Assembly (NCBI GenBank): GCA_024232355.1
Contig: JAAEPW010001214.1
Location: 1 to 49,753 of the forward strand
Length of the DNA: 49,753 bases
Source of the DNA: Chloroflexota bacterium
GTDB taxonomy: Bacteria; Chloroflexota; Anaerolineae; B4-G1
Reading direction: 5' to 3'
The translations under genes were made by a program, and so were the position numbers. Of the stretch, positions 1 to 9,710 are shown in pieces (position 1 is the stretch's first letter; every line of letters begins with the position of its first letter). The notes under the pieces are model-generated. The model had not been told where the DNA came from, made no database searches, and was given only the letters and a program-made list of their open reading frames with translations.

Positions 1-3000
1 AGGGTGGACGGCACATGGCTGACGACGTTGCCGTGCGTCAGCCGGATGGAACCCTGATTCCCCAACTCGTCAACGCAGGCCCCTTGCTGGATCCGTCTGG
101 CGAGCAGATGGGTGGTGTCGTCATCTTTGCAGACATCACCGAGCGCAAGCAGGCGGAGCAGGCCATCCGTGAGAACGAGGAAAAGTTCCGCACGGTAGCC
201 GACTTTACCTACGACTGGGAGTATTGGATGGGGCCGGATGGCCAGTTCGTCTACGTCTCCCCGGCCTGTGAGAGGATCATGGGCTATACGCGGGAAGAGT
301 TCATGGAGGATCCATCGCTCCTGGAGCGGATCGCCCACCCCGACGACCGTCACCTGGTCTCGACAATCTTGAACGAGTGGGCGGCGTCCGAGGAGAATCA
401 CGCGGTAGAGTTCCGCGTCATCACCCGGGATGGCGAGGAACGCTGGATCGGCCACGCTTCGCAGGCGGTGTACGGCGAGGATGGTCGTTTTTTGGGCCAG
501 CGCGCCAGTAACCGTGACGCTACCGAGTCCAAGCTGGCGGAGCAAGAGATCCAAAGGTCCGAAAGAGAATACCGAGAACTGAACGCGGGGCTTCGAGATG
601 GTATTGTGAGCGTTAATCTGGAGGGAAACACCTTGTCATGCAACCCCGCTTTTGAAGAAATGACCGGGTACAGCCTAAAAGACGCGCAGGAACGTACATT
701 GTTGGACATGACGCCGGAAAAATGGCACGCGATGGAAGCCAAGATCCTGGAAGAGCAGGTATTGGTCAGGGGCTACTCTGATCTTTACGAAAAAGAGGTC
801 ATCCGCAAAGATGGCACTATTTTTCCAATAGAGATGACGGCGTATCTATCCAGGGATGAACAAGGCAATCCCGCCGGTTTTTGGGCCTATATCCACGACA
901 TCACCGAGCGCAAGCGGGCGGCGCAGGCCATTCGTGAGAACGAGGAACGGTTCCGCACAGTGGCAGACTTTACCTACGACTGGGAGTATTGGATGGGGCC
1001 GGACGGCCAGTTCGTCTACGTCTCCCCATCTTGCGAGCGGATCATGGGCTATACGCGGGAAGAGTTTATGGAGGACCCGTCGCTCCTGGAGCGGATCGCT
1101 TACCCTGATGACCGGCACTTGGTTTCGACACTCTTGAACGAGTGGGTGACATCTGAGGAGGATCACGCGGTAGATTTCCGCGTCATCACTCGAGATGGCG
1201 AGGAACGGTGGATCGGCCACGCCTCGCAGGCAGTGTACGGTGACGATGGGGCTTTTCTGGGGCAGCGCGCCAGCAACCGCGATATTACGGTGGAAAAGCA
1301 GGCAGAGATTGAGCAAGAGCACTTTGCGACGGAACTGGACCAGATATTCAACAGTACGGCTGAGGGGATGCGGGTAGTAAACGAGAACTTTGACGTGTTG
1401 CGAGCCAACGCAGCTTTTGTGGAACTGTCGGGTATGACCCAAGATCAAGTGTTGAACACAAAGTGTTACAAGTCGTTGCACGGCGCTGTGTGTCACACTC
1501 CCGATTGCACGCTGGTTCGGGTTCTCAGCGGCGAGGATCGTCTTGATGAAGAGTTGGAAAAGGAACGTGCCGACGGCACGCGCTTCCCCTGCCAGGTTAT
1601 GGCAACCCCCTTTAAAACGCCCGATGGCCAAGTGGTGGGCATCGTCGAGGTTTTCCGGGATATTACCGAACGCAAGCAGGTGGAGGAAGAGCGGGAGCGC
1701 TTTACGCTGCAGCTTGGCACAGCGGCGGACATTGCTGGGCAGGTGAATGCCATCCTCGACCCGGACGAATTGTTGAACACCATCATCCCGCTGCTCAAGG
1801 AGCGTTTTGGCCTCTACTATGCGCACGTTTTCGTGCTGGACGAGGATGCGGGCGAACTGAGACTGCGAGCCGGGTACGGCGAGCCGGGGCGCGCGATGTT
1901 GGAGCAAGGGCTAAGCATCCCGCTGGACCGGGAGGCGAGTTTGGTGGCGCGGGCGGCGCGGAGCAAGGAGAACGTGGTGGTACATGATGTGACTGTCGCC
2001 CCCGACTTTATGCCCAACCCACTACTGCCCGACACAAAGTCAGAGGTGGCGGTGCCAATGGTCGTCGGCGACCAGGTATTGGGTGTCTTTGACGTGCAGC
2101 ATGACCAGGCGAACTATTTCACCCAGGCCGACTTGGATGTCTTTAGCACGTTAGCCGGGCAGGTCGCTACCGCGTTGCAGAATGCGCAATTGTTTGAGCA
2201 ACAACAGCGTGCTGATGCTGCATTGCAGCAACGGATCATTGCACTGACGCAACCGCTGGCGGATACTGGCGGATTGGGCTTTGATGATTTGTTCAACGTG
2301 GATGAAATCCAGGCTTTGCAGGATGCTTTTGCAGAGGCCACGGGTGTAGCTTCGATCATCACAGACCCAGAGGGCGTACCCATCACAGAGGCCAGTAACT
2401 TTTGCAAGATGTGCCAAATGGTGCGCAGTACCGAGCAGGGACAGGCGAATTGCTTCAAGTCGGACGCAGAACTGGGCAAGCCGCATCCCGATGGCCTGGC
2501 GATGCAGCCTTGCTTGAGCGGCGGTTTGTGGGATGCTGGCGTGAGTATTTTCTTGGGCGACGCCCACATTGCCAATTGGCTCATCGGGCAGGTACTCACG
2601 GATGACACGCAAGTCGAACAGGTGATCGAGTATGGCAAATCTTTGGGCCTGCACGAGGATGAATTCAGTGCTGCGGTGGATCAAGTCACACGCATGCCGC
2701 TGGAGCAGTTTGAACAAGCGGGACGCGCCTTGGGCGCTTTGGCAAGCCAGTTGTCCACGATGGCTCAACAGAACGTGCAACAGGCTCGTGACATTACCCA
2801 GCGCCAACAGGTGGAAGAAATAGTGCGGGAGAGCGAAGAGCGGTTCCGCACGGTGGCCGACTTTACCTACGACTGGGAGTACTGGATGGGGCCAGACGGC
2901 CAGTTCATCTACGTCTCCCCGGCCTGCGAGAGGATCATGGGTTATACGCGGGAAGAGTTCATGGAGGACCCATCGCTTCTGGAGCGGATCGCCCACCCCG

Positions 3001-6000
3001 ACGACCGGCATCTGGTCTCGACAATTCTGAACGAGTGGGTGATGTCTGAGGAGAATCACGAGGTAGATTTCCGCGTGATCACCCGAGATGATGAGGAACG
3101 GTGGATCAGCCACGCTTCACAAGCGGTGTACGGCGATGATGGAGCTTTTCTGGGCCAGCGTGCCAGTAACCGTGACGCCACCGAGTCCAAGCGGGCAGAG
3201 GCGTCGGTCCAAGAGTCGGAGGAGCGTTTCAGAGGTGTCTTTGAAAATGTCATGATGGGTCTGTATCGCTCTACTCCCGATGGGCAAATCATTATGGCGA
3301 ACCCGGCACTCGTGCGTATGTTGGGATATTCATCCTTTGAAGAACTTGCGCAGCGCGATCTGGAAGATGATGGATTTGAAGAGGATCAAGCCCGTTCAAT
3401 CTTTAAAGAGCGCATTGAGAATGAGGGGCAGATTGTTCAAGAGTCTGTTTGGACAAAACTCAACGGCGATGCTCTGATTGTTCGTGAAAGTGCAAGGGCC
3501 ATTCGCGATGAAACCGGAAATGTTCTGTATTACGAGGGCACAGTTGAAGATATCACCGAGCGCAAGCGAGCAGAAGAGGAACTTCTCCGGCTAAGCAGCG
3601 CGGTCGAGCAGACGGGCGATGGCATCGCGGTTGCGGATCTCGAGGGTAACATTCTGTATGTCAACCCGGCCTGGGCCCAGATGCACGGTTATACCGTCGA
3701 GGAGATTCAGGGCAAGCACCTATTCATGTTCTACACCGAGGAGCAAGCAAAGAGCGAGGTGATGCCCTTTAACGAAATCGTGATGCAGGCTGGCGCCAAT
3801 AGTGGTGAGATTGGCCACGTTCGCAAGGATGGGGTTATATTCCCCACGCTGATGACCACCACGGTTCTCAAGGACGAGGCTGGGAACCCGGTGGGGTTGG
3901 TGGGTACTGCCCGTGACATCACCGCGACCAAACGACTGAACATGATCAGCCGGGGGTTGAACGCGGCCGGTGACGAGGACGAAATACTCCAACTGCTGGC
4001 CGAGTCGACGGCTGAGGCCGGTGCCCTTAGCGCCAGCCTACAATACATCGAACTGGACCAGACAGGCGAGCCAGAGTGGCTTCAGATGGCTGCTACCTGG
4101 CAGCAAGAGGGCGAATCACCCGCCCCGGTAGGGACGCGCTTTTACATCCCCGAATTTCCCTTTTCCAAATTGTGGTTGGCCAACCCCGACGAGCCATTGC
4201 TCGTCGCCGATGTCGCCGTGGATGAGCGGGTGGATGAAAATGTCAAAGCCATGTTGCTTGGCATGCACATCGCTGCTTTCGTCGTCATACCTCTAGCACA
4301 GGCCGGGCAACGGATCGGGCTGGTAACCTTTGAGTGGCCCACTGCGCACGAGTTCACTGAGCAGGAAGTGGAAATATACCAGGCCCTCATCAGTATAGTT
4401 GCACCGGTAGTAGTGAACCGGCGCTTGCTGATCGCGCAGGAGCGGGCACTGACCGAGACCCTCTACCGCATCAGCAGCGGCCTGAACACGGCCAGCGATG
4501 AGGACGAGATTCTCAGGGCATTGGCCCAACCTGCCATAGACGCTCAAGTTGGACGAGTGGACTTGTCCTACGTCGAGTTGGACGCTGCTGGTGAACCAGA
4601 GTGGCTGGTAACAGCAGCCGTGTGGCAACGAGAGGGCGAAATCATGTTCCCGGCGGGGACGCGCTACCGCCTGGCCGATCTACCCTTTGCCGATCTATGG
4701 CTGGCAGATCCAGATAAACCACAACTCATTGCCGACGTTGCCAAGGACGAACAGTTGGACGAAACTATCAGGGGATTGATGGAGCAGGCTGGCAGTCGGG
4801 CGATGGCCGTTGTCCCCCTATACCAAGCTGGGCGATGGTTGGGGCTACTTTCCCTCACGTGGAGCAAAGCCCACGAGTTTGGCGAGCAAGAGGCGGAAAT
4901 CTACCGTGCCCTCATTGGTCTCGGCTCTCCGTCCGTCGCCAACCGCCGCGCTTACCTGTCTGAGCAGATTGCCCTGGCGCAGACCGAGGACCAGGCCCAA
5001 CGGCTGGCCGTACTTCACGAAGCGAGCCAGCAACTGAGCCAGACAGAGAACCTGGACGAGATCTATAAAGTAGTCGCCATCCAAACCCCACGCGTTGTCA
5101 TTGCCGAGCGGGCTAGCGTGGCATTGTTGAGAGGCGCCGGCGACTATTTGGAAGTGCTCGCTCTCCAGGGAGAGAGTGGTGCTATTCCCGTGGGTATGCA
5201 GTTACCCATCGAGGAAACGGCGTCGGGTATGGCAGTGCAAGAGAATCGGGTTGTGACGATCTCGAATACGGCTGATAGTCCGTTGATCGATTCGCAAGGT
5301 ATCGCCAAGCAAGGACTGAATTCGACCATGTGCGCGCCCTTGGTGGTTGGCGGGCGGGCGGTGGGAACCCTGAACGTGGGCAATCTAGAGCCAGACGCCT
5401 ACACCGAGCGTGACGAGACCATGCTGCTACAGATGGCATCGTTGCTGGCCTCGACGATAGAGAATCGACGCCTATTCGAGCAGACTGAGGCGCTTTACCA
5501 GGCCGGTCGCCGTATCAACGAGGCCGAGGACCTAAAAGAAATTATGACCGCCGTGGTCGAGGCGGTACCCATACCAGAGATCAACCGGGCAATGTTGGTG
5601 ATGTTCGACCGTGATCTGGATGGCGATGTGGCGGCGATGGTGGTCACGTCGGTTTGGTACAGCGGTGTGGGGACGGAACCTACGCCGGTTGGAACACGCT
5701 ACCCACGAGAGATATTCAAGACCGTTGATGTTCTTCTCAGCCCAGAGCCACTCTTTCTCAACGACGTGCAACACGATGAGCGAGTGATTGACCCCGCGAC
5801 GCAAGGTGTGTTAAAGCAGCAAAATATCCGCACAATGGCCGTGCTGCCTTTGTGGGCCGGCATGCGCCAACTAGGTGCTCTGCTCATCGAGGGAGAAGAT
5901 GTCCACTATTTTGCCGACGATGAACGAGATCGCTATACTGCCCTGGCGCGGCAGATGGCTGCGGCCGTCGATGCCCGCAATCTGTTCCAACAGACACAAG

Positions 6001-8363
6001 ATGCCCTGGCACAGACTGATGCCCTGTACAGTATCAGCCGTGGCCTGAGCGCGGCCGTCGACGTGGGCGAGCAGTTGAATGTCCTGGCCCACATCGCGAT
6101 GGACGCTGGGATGAGTACTGCGAATTTGCTCTACATTGACCTGAACCAGGCTAATGAGCCAGAGTGGGTTGAGATCGTTGCCCTTTGGCAGCGAGAAGGC
6201 AAATCGCCGATACCGGTGGGGTCTCGTTTTTACCTGCCCGAGTTTCCCTTGGCTGATCTGTGGATAGGCAGTCCGGACGAAGCGCAGATTATCGCCAACA
6301 TCGCCTCCGATGAGCGGGTGGATGAGAATGCTAGGAACTTGTTGGCCCAGAGTGGCACTCGTGCACTGATCATTATCCCTCTGGCTCAGAGTGGGCGCTG
6401 GGTGGGAATCGTTACCTTGGGATGGGCTGAAGCACGCGAATTCACTGATCAGGATGTCATGATCTATAACGCGCTTATTGGTCTGGCATCCCCGGCTGTA
6501 GCTGGCCGCCGCCTAATGGATAACTTGGAACGGATAGTATCCGAGCGCACGGAACAGATCAGTACCGCTTCCGACATCGCTGGGCAGGTGAATGCTATCC
6601 TGGATCCCAACGAACTCTTGAATGAGGTGGTGTCTCAGTTGCACGAGCGTTTTGGCCTCTACCACGTACACGCCTACCTGCTGGATGAGCCGCTGCACGA
6701 ATTGCTTGTACAGGCCGATCCGGCCGAGGTAGCCCGCATTATGGGTCAACGTGAGTTGGTCATATACGCCGGTTCCGGCGAGGCGGGCCAGGTATTGCTC
6801 GAGCAACGCCATACCATCCCGCTCAACCGGGAGCATAGCCTGGTGGCGCGTGCCGCCCGCACGCGCAAACTCGTGTCGGTGGCCGATACCGACCTTGAGC
6901 CAGACTTTATGCCCAATCCTTTGCTGCCTGAGACTCGCTCCGAGGTATCGGTTCCGCTTGTCATTGGGGACCGGGTACTGGGTGTGCTCGACGTGCAGGA
7001 TGATCAACCTAATCGCTTCAGCCAAGCTGATCTGGATGTTTTTAGTACCTTGGCCGGGCAGATTGCCACCGCGTTGCAGAATGCCGGTTATGTTGAGCAG
7101 GTCGAGGCGCGTCTCAAGGTCAGCCAGGCGCTGGCTGGCACTCAGACCGAGGATGATGTGTTGGATGCAATGACCCAGACGGCCGGCTTTTATCCCCAAG
7201 CGCGAGTCTCGATCTATACGCTTGATCCCGAGACGGACGAATACACCATCATTCTGCGCCGTGAGAATGCTTTCGAGAGTGGAATTGTCTCTCCTCTTGC
7301 TCCCGGTGTGCGATATGTGGCTGCCCAGTACTCGTTGCTCCAACAGGTCATGACCGGTAATCCACTCGTATCATCCAATCTTCCTCTCGACGAACGGTTG
7401 GACTCGGCCTCTCTCGAGTTGGTCAGCGAGGTAGGGTACACCAGTGCTGCCTTTTTGCCCATCATTGTGGCAGATCAGCATTTGGGACTCGTCGTGGCGA
7501 CGTGTAGAGAAGAAGGCTTTTTTGACGAGCGCAAGCTGCGCCTTTACCAGGCCCTGGCTGAGCAGGGGGGCATTGCCTTGTTTGCTGCCCGCCTTTACGA
7601 AGATACTCAAAAGGTGGCCGAGCGATTGCAAGAGGTGAACCAGGTCAAGAGCGAGTTTATGGCTGATATGAGCCACGAGCTACGCACACCTCTCAACTCG
7701 ATCATCGGTTACGCAGAACTCATGCTGATGGGTATCAGTGATATGGATCCGGACACGCTGGAAGATATCCAGGCGATCTATGACAATGGCCGGCATTTGC
7801 TCAAACTCATCAACGATATTTTGGATCTGTCCAAGATCGAGGCTGGGCGTATGGAGTTGAACATTGAACAAGTGTACATCGACTCGTTGCTCAATGAACT
7901 TCGAACCACCAACGCCGGGTTGTTGGTCGGCAAGCCCATCGATGTGCGGGTCGATGTAGAGGCGGATTTGCCGCCGATCGAGGCTGACCGCGTGCGCATC
8001 AGTCAGATAGTGAACAACTTGGTCGGCAACGCCATAAAGTTCACCGAGCGGGGCAGCATCACCTTGCGGGGCCACGCCGGAGAGCAAGGTTGGGTCTGCA
8101 TTGAGGTTGAGGATACCGGCGTCGGCATGGACGAGGACGATATGCGAGAGATATTTGAGCGGTACAGGCAGGTGGGTGACGTGGGCGCGCGCGCCAAGGG
8201 AACCGGCCTGGGACTTTCCATCACGCGTTACCTGGTGCAGATGCACGGCGGCGTGGTGGATGTGCGCAGTGAACCTGGCAAGGGTAGCATCTTTACCGTG
8301 CGTTTGCCGGTCGAGCATACGGCGGACGGCGATGGGGCGGGGAATGGAGAAAGCGGGGATTAA
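1..8363 (+). CDS. Giant multi-PAS/GAF/PocR sensor histidine kinase (5' partial)
   Basis: The frame is open to the window start and begins inside a PAS C-terminal piece, so the true start lies upstream; the first ATG (15) is used for numbering. Domains in order: partial PAS, PAS at about 53-173, 178-294, 308-428 and 434-556, GAF 572-727, PocR-type ligand-binding domain 752-919 with clustered Cys (FCKMC...NC...PC), PAS 939-1059, 1067-1184 and 1192-1304, seven GAF or GAF-like domains 1309-2531, HisKA 2542-2616 and HATPase_c 2649-2766. Catalytic signs are complete: phospho-acceptor His2554 in MSHELRTPLN, N box NNLVGNAIKF, G1 DTGVGMD and G2 GTGLGLS. No transmembrane segment is visible, so it is probably cytosolic in the visible part. 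There is no receiver domain; likely partners are the receivers encoded just downstream. Three PAS copies are nearly identical even in DNA. Confidence 0.93.
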   Translation, partial: GGRHMADDVAVRQPDGTLIPQLVNAGPLLDPSGEQMGGVVIFADITERKQAEQAIRENEEKFRTVADFTYDWEYWMGPDGQFVYVSPACERIMGYTREEFMEDPSLLERIAHPDDRHLVSTILNEWAASEENHAVEFRVITRDGEERWIGHASQAVYGEDGRFLGQRASNRDATESKLAEQEIQRSEREYRELNAGLRDGIVSVNLEGNTLSCNPAFEEMTGYSLKDAQERTLLDMTPEKWHAMEAKILEEQVLVRGYSDLYEKEVIRKDGTIFPIEMTAYLSRDEQGNPAGFWAYIHDITERKRAAQAIRENEERFRTVADFTYDWEYWMGPDGQFVYVSPSCERIMGYTREEFMEDPSLLERIAYPDDRHLVSTLLNEWVTSEEDHAVDFRVITRDGEERWIGHASQAVYGDDGAFLGQRASNRDITVEKQAEIEQEHFATELDQIFNSTAEGMRVVNENFDVLRANAAFVELSGMTQDQVLNTKCYKSLHGAVCHTPDCTLVRVLSGEDRLDEELEKERADGTRFPCQVMATPFKTPDGQVVGIVEVFRDITERKQVEEERERFTLQLGTAADIAGQVNAILDPDELLNTIIPLLKERFGLYYAHVFVLDEDAGELRLRAGYGEPGRAMLEQGLSIPLDREASLVARAARSKENVVVHDVTVAPDFMPNPLLPDTKSEVAVPMVVGDQVLGVFDVQHDQANYFTQADLDVFSTLAGQVATALQNAQLFEQQQRADAALQQRIIALTQPLADTGGLGFDDLFNVDEIQALQDAFAEATGVASIITDPEGVPITEASNFCKMCQMVRSTEQGQANCFKSDAELGKPHPDGLAMQPCLSGGLWDAGVSIFLGDAHIANWLIGQVLTDDTQVEQVIEYGKSLGLHEDEFSAAVDQVTRMPLEQFEQAGRALGALASQLSTMAQQNVQQARDITQRQQVEEIVRESEERFRTVADFTYDWEYWMGPDGQFIYVSPACERIMGYTREEFMEDPSLLERIAHPDDRHLVSTILNEWVMSEENHEVDFRVITRDDEERWISHASQAVYGDDGAFLGQRASNRDATESKRAEASVQESEERFRGVFENVMMGLYRSTPDGQIIMANPALVRMLGYSSFEELAQRDLEDDGFEEDQARSIFKERIENEGQIVQESVWTKLNGDALIVRESARAIRDETGNVLYYEGTVEDITERKRAEEELLRLSSAVEQTGDGIAVADLEGNILYVNPAWAQMHGYTVEEIQGKHLFMFYTEEQAKSEVMPFNEIVMQAGANSGEIGHVRKDGVIFPTLMTTTVLKDEAGNPVGLVGTARDITATKRLNMISRGLNAAGDEDEILQLLAESTAEAGALSASLQYIELDQTGEPEWLQMAATWQQEGESPAPVGTRFYIPEFPFSKLWLANPDEPLLVADVAVDERVDENVKAMLLGMHIAAFVVIPLAQAGQRIGLVTFEWPTAHEFTEQEVEIYQALISIVAPVVVNRRLLIAQERALTETLYRISSGLNTASDEDEILRALAQPAIDAQVGRVDLSYVELDAAGEPEWLVTAAVWQREGEIMFPAGTRYRLADLPFADLWLADPDKPQLIADVAKDEQLDETIRGLMEQAGSRAMAVVPLYQAGRWLGLLSLTWSKAHEFGEQEAEIYRALIGLGSPSVANRRAYLSEQIALAQTEDQAQRLAVLHEASQQLSQTENLDEIYKVVAIQTPRVVIAERASVALLRGAGDYLEVLALQGESGAIPVGMQLPIEETASGMAVQENRVVTISNTADSPLIDSQGIAKQGLNSTMCAPLVVGGRAVGTLNVGNLEPDAYTERDETMLLQMASLLASTIENRRLFEQTEALYQAGRRINEAEDLKEIMTAVVEAVPIPEINRAMLVMFDRDLDGDVAAMVVTSVWYSGVGTEPTPVGTRYPREIFKTVDVLLSPEPLFLNDVQHDERVIDPATQGVLKQQNIRTMAVLPLWAGMRQLGALLIEGEDVHYFADDERDRYTALARQMAAAVDARNLFQQTQDALAQTDALYSISRGLSAAVDVGEQLNVLAHIAMDAGMSTANLLYIDLNQANEPEWVEIVALWQREGKSPIPVGSRFYLPEFPLADLWIGSPDEAQIIANIASDERVDENARNLLAQSGTRALIIIPLAQSGRWVGIVTLGWAEAREFTDQDVMIYNALIGLASPAVAGRRLMDNLERIVSERTEQISTASDIAGQVNAILDPNELLNEVVSQLHERFGLYHVHAYLLDEPLHELLVQADPAEVARIMGQRELVIYAGSGEAGQVLLEQRHTIPLNREHSLVARAARTRKLVSVADTDLEPDFMPNPLLPETRSEVSVPLVIGDRVLGVLDVQDDQPNRFSQADLDVFSTLAGQIATALQNAGYVEQVEARLKVSQALAGTQTEDDVLDAMTQTAGFYPQARVSIYTLDPETDEYTIILRRENAFESGIVSPLAPGVRYVAAQYSLLQQVMTGNPLVSSNLPLDERLDSASLELVSEVGYTSAAFLPIIVADQHLGLVVATCREEGFFDERKLRLYQALAEQGGIALFAARLYEDTQKVAERLQEVNQVKSEFMADMSHELRTPLNSIIGYAELMLMGISDMDPDTLEDIQAIYDNGRHLLKLINDILDLSKIEAGRMELNIEQVYIDSLLNELRTTNAGLLVGKPIDVRVDVEADLPPIEADRVRISQIVNNLVGNAIKFTERGSITLRGHAGEQGWVCIEVEDTGVGMDEDDMREIFERYRQVGDVGARAKGTGLGLSITRYLVQMHGGVVDVRSEPGKGSIFTVRLPVEHTADGDGAGNGESGD
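171..533 (+). repeat. Near-identical PAS-coding repeat, copy 1
   Basis: A stretch of about 363 bp encoding a PAS domain with the hallmark FTYDWEYWMGPDGQF. It recurs at 936-1298 and 2829-3191 in the same gene with only scattered, mostly synonymous differences. Confidence 0.85.
936..1298 (+). repeat. Near-identical PAS-coding repeat, copy 2
   Basis: Second copy of the PAS-coding repeat, 765 bp after copy 1. It differs at the end, where the linker to the next domain changes. Confidence 0.85.
2829..3191 (+). repeat. Near-identical PAS-coding repeat, copy 3
   Basis: Third copy, placed after the PocR-type domain. Its 3' end (accgagtccaagcgg) again matches copy 1 closely. Confidence 0.85.
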
Positions 8364-8531
8364 GTGCTCACTAGATCCAAAAATAGATCATGATTCTTGT
8401 TTCGACCACTGGTCTAGTTGAACATGATCATAATGTAGCCGTGTTTTCCGTGTACTGTTCCAGCCTGTCACTGTGAGGGGCATTGTGCAAAGTGGAATCC
8501 GCGGCTACAATCCTATTTTCGGCAAGCCTGG

Positions 8532-8560
8532 TTGACAAGAAGTGGTGATAGGTATACCAT
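8532..8560 (+). promoter_or_regulatory. Putative sigma-70 promoter for the REC-cyclase gene
   Basis: TTGACA (8532-8537), 17-bp spacer, TACCAT (8555-8560). It lies in the 200-bp gap after the kinase gene. A start site about 7 bp downstream would fall on ATG 8567, which favours the downstream GTG 8615 as translation start. Confidence 0.4.
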
Positions 8561-8614
8561 GTTGCAATGCAAGGGCCGACAAGCCCCAATTGTTACCAAG
8601 AGGTAGAATACACT

Positions 8615-9691
8615 GTGACAAAAGATGCATCAAGCGCCCCCCGTATTTTGGTCGTAGACGACAGAGAGAGCAACGTCAGGTTGCTCAAGTCCCTGCTCAA
8701 GCGCGAGGGTTATGAGGTCTCTGCTGCCTACGATGGTGTAGAGGCGCTGGATTGTGTGGCACAAGATCCGCCCGATCTGGTTTTGCTCGATGTGCTCATG
8801 CCCAAGATGAATGGTTTCCAAGTCGCTCGTGCCTTGCGCGCCAACAAGGAAACGCGGGCCATCCCGATCTTGATGTTGACTGCTCTAAAAGAGGTACAAG
8901 ACAAGATCAAAGCGCTTGAATCGGGGGCCGACGATATCTTGAGCAAGCCGTTCTATAACGTCGAGGTGCTCGCCCGCGTGCGCGCGTTTTTGCGCGTCAA
9001 ACAGCTGCACGACGAGTTGCAGACCAAGAACGCGCTGCTTGAGCGTGTTTTGATGCGTTATATTTCGGAAGATGTCGCGCTCGAAATTTTGAGCGATCCA
9101 GATCAAAATTTGCAACTCGGCGGGCAGAGTTGTGAGGTCAGTGTGCTGTTTGCCGACATTCGCGGCTTTACAAAGTTCGCCGAACAGCGCGCGCCATCCC
9201 AGGTCACTCACGTGCTCAATCACATTTTCAATTGTCTATCGCCTGTTATTTTTGAGCATCACGGCACGTTGGACAAATACATTGGCGATGCCGTCATGGC
9301 CTTTTATGGCGCTCCCGTTCCATCGTTGAACAATGCGGCCCAAGCCGCGCGAACCGCCTGGGAGATGCAGGAGCAGTTTGCTCAACTACGTTCCGAGAAT
9401 GATGCTATGAGTGAGCTTGGACTTGGTATCGGCATCAACACCGGTGAAGCGGTGGTGGGGAACGTTGGTTCGGATCAATTGATGGATTATACTGTCATTG
9501 GCAATACGCCAAACGTAGCCAAGCGGCTTCAAGAGCGCGCGCTCCCTGGGCAGATATTAATCGGTGAGCGTTCGTACCAGATCATCAAAGGGACGATGGA
9601 TGTCCGCGAAATCGAACCGTTGCACCTCAAGGGAATCAGCGAGCCGGTACGAGCTTATGAGGTGTTGAACATCAAAGATCTGGTGGTGTAG
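8615..9691 (+). CDS. Response regulator with class III adenylate/guanylate cyclase output
   Basis: An N-terminal receiver (about residues 9-130) carries the acidic pair in VVDDRE, acceptor D59 in LLDVLMP, Thr in LMLTA and Lys in SKPF. A coiled linker leads to a class III nucleotide cyclase domain (about 170-345) with metal-binding Asp residues in FADIRGF and in DKYIGDAVMAFYG. The base-recognition Asp expected in the VIGDTVN-type motif is Asn here (VIGNTPN), while the following Asn and Arg (NVAKRL) are kept. It probably makes cAMP or cGMP under control of the upstream kinase. GTG 8615 is chosen because AGAGGT lies about 10 nt upstream and homology starts immediately after; an in-frame ATG at 8567 adds 16 unremarkable residues. 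The stop is 19 bp before the next gene, suggesting an operon. Confidence 0.88.
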   Translation: MTKDASSAPRILVVDDRESNVRLLKSLLKREGYEVSAAYDGVEALDCVAQDPPDLVLLDVLMPKMNGFQVARALRANKETRAIPILMLTALKEVQDKIKALESGADDILSKPFYNVEVLARVRAFLRVKQLHDELQTKNALLERVLMRYISEDVALEILSDPDQNLQLGGQSCEVSVLFADIRGFTKFAEQRAPSQVTHVLNHIFNCLSPVIFEHHGTLDKYIGDAVMAFYGAPVPSLNNAAQAARTAWEMQEQFAQLRSENDAMSELGLGIGINTGEAVVGNVGSDQLMDYTVIGNTPNVAKRLQERALPGQILIGERSYQIIKGTMDVREIEPLHLKGISEPVRAYEVLNIKDLVV

Positions 9692-9710
9692 GAGCGAATG
9701 GGGGAACATC

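Noticed and set aside
846..1907. 353-residue open frame on the - strand
   Set aside because: Lies fully inside the kinase gene on the other strand; no family-like sequence, no ribosome-binding site. It is a by-product of biased codon use.
171..3191. PAS repeats as a mobile or phage element
   Set aside because: All copies are in frame within one gene and flanked by different PAS linkers; no ends or transposase.
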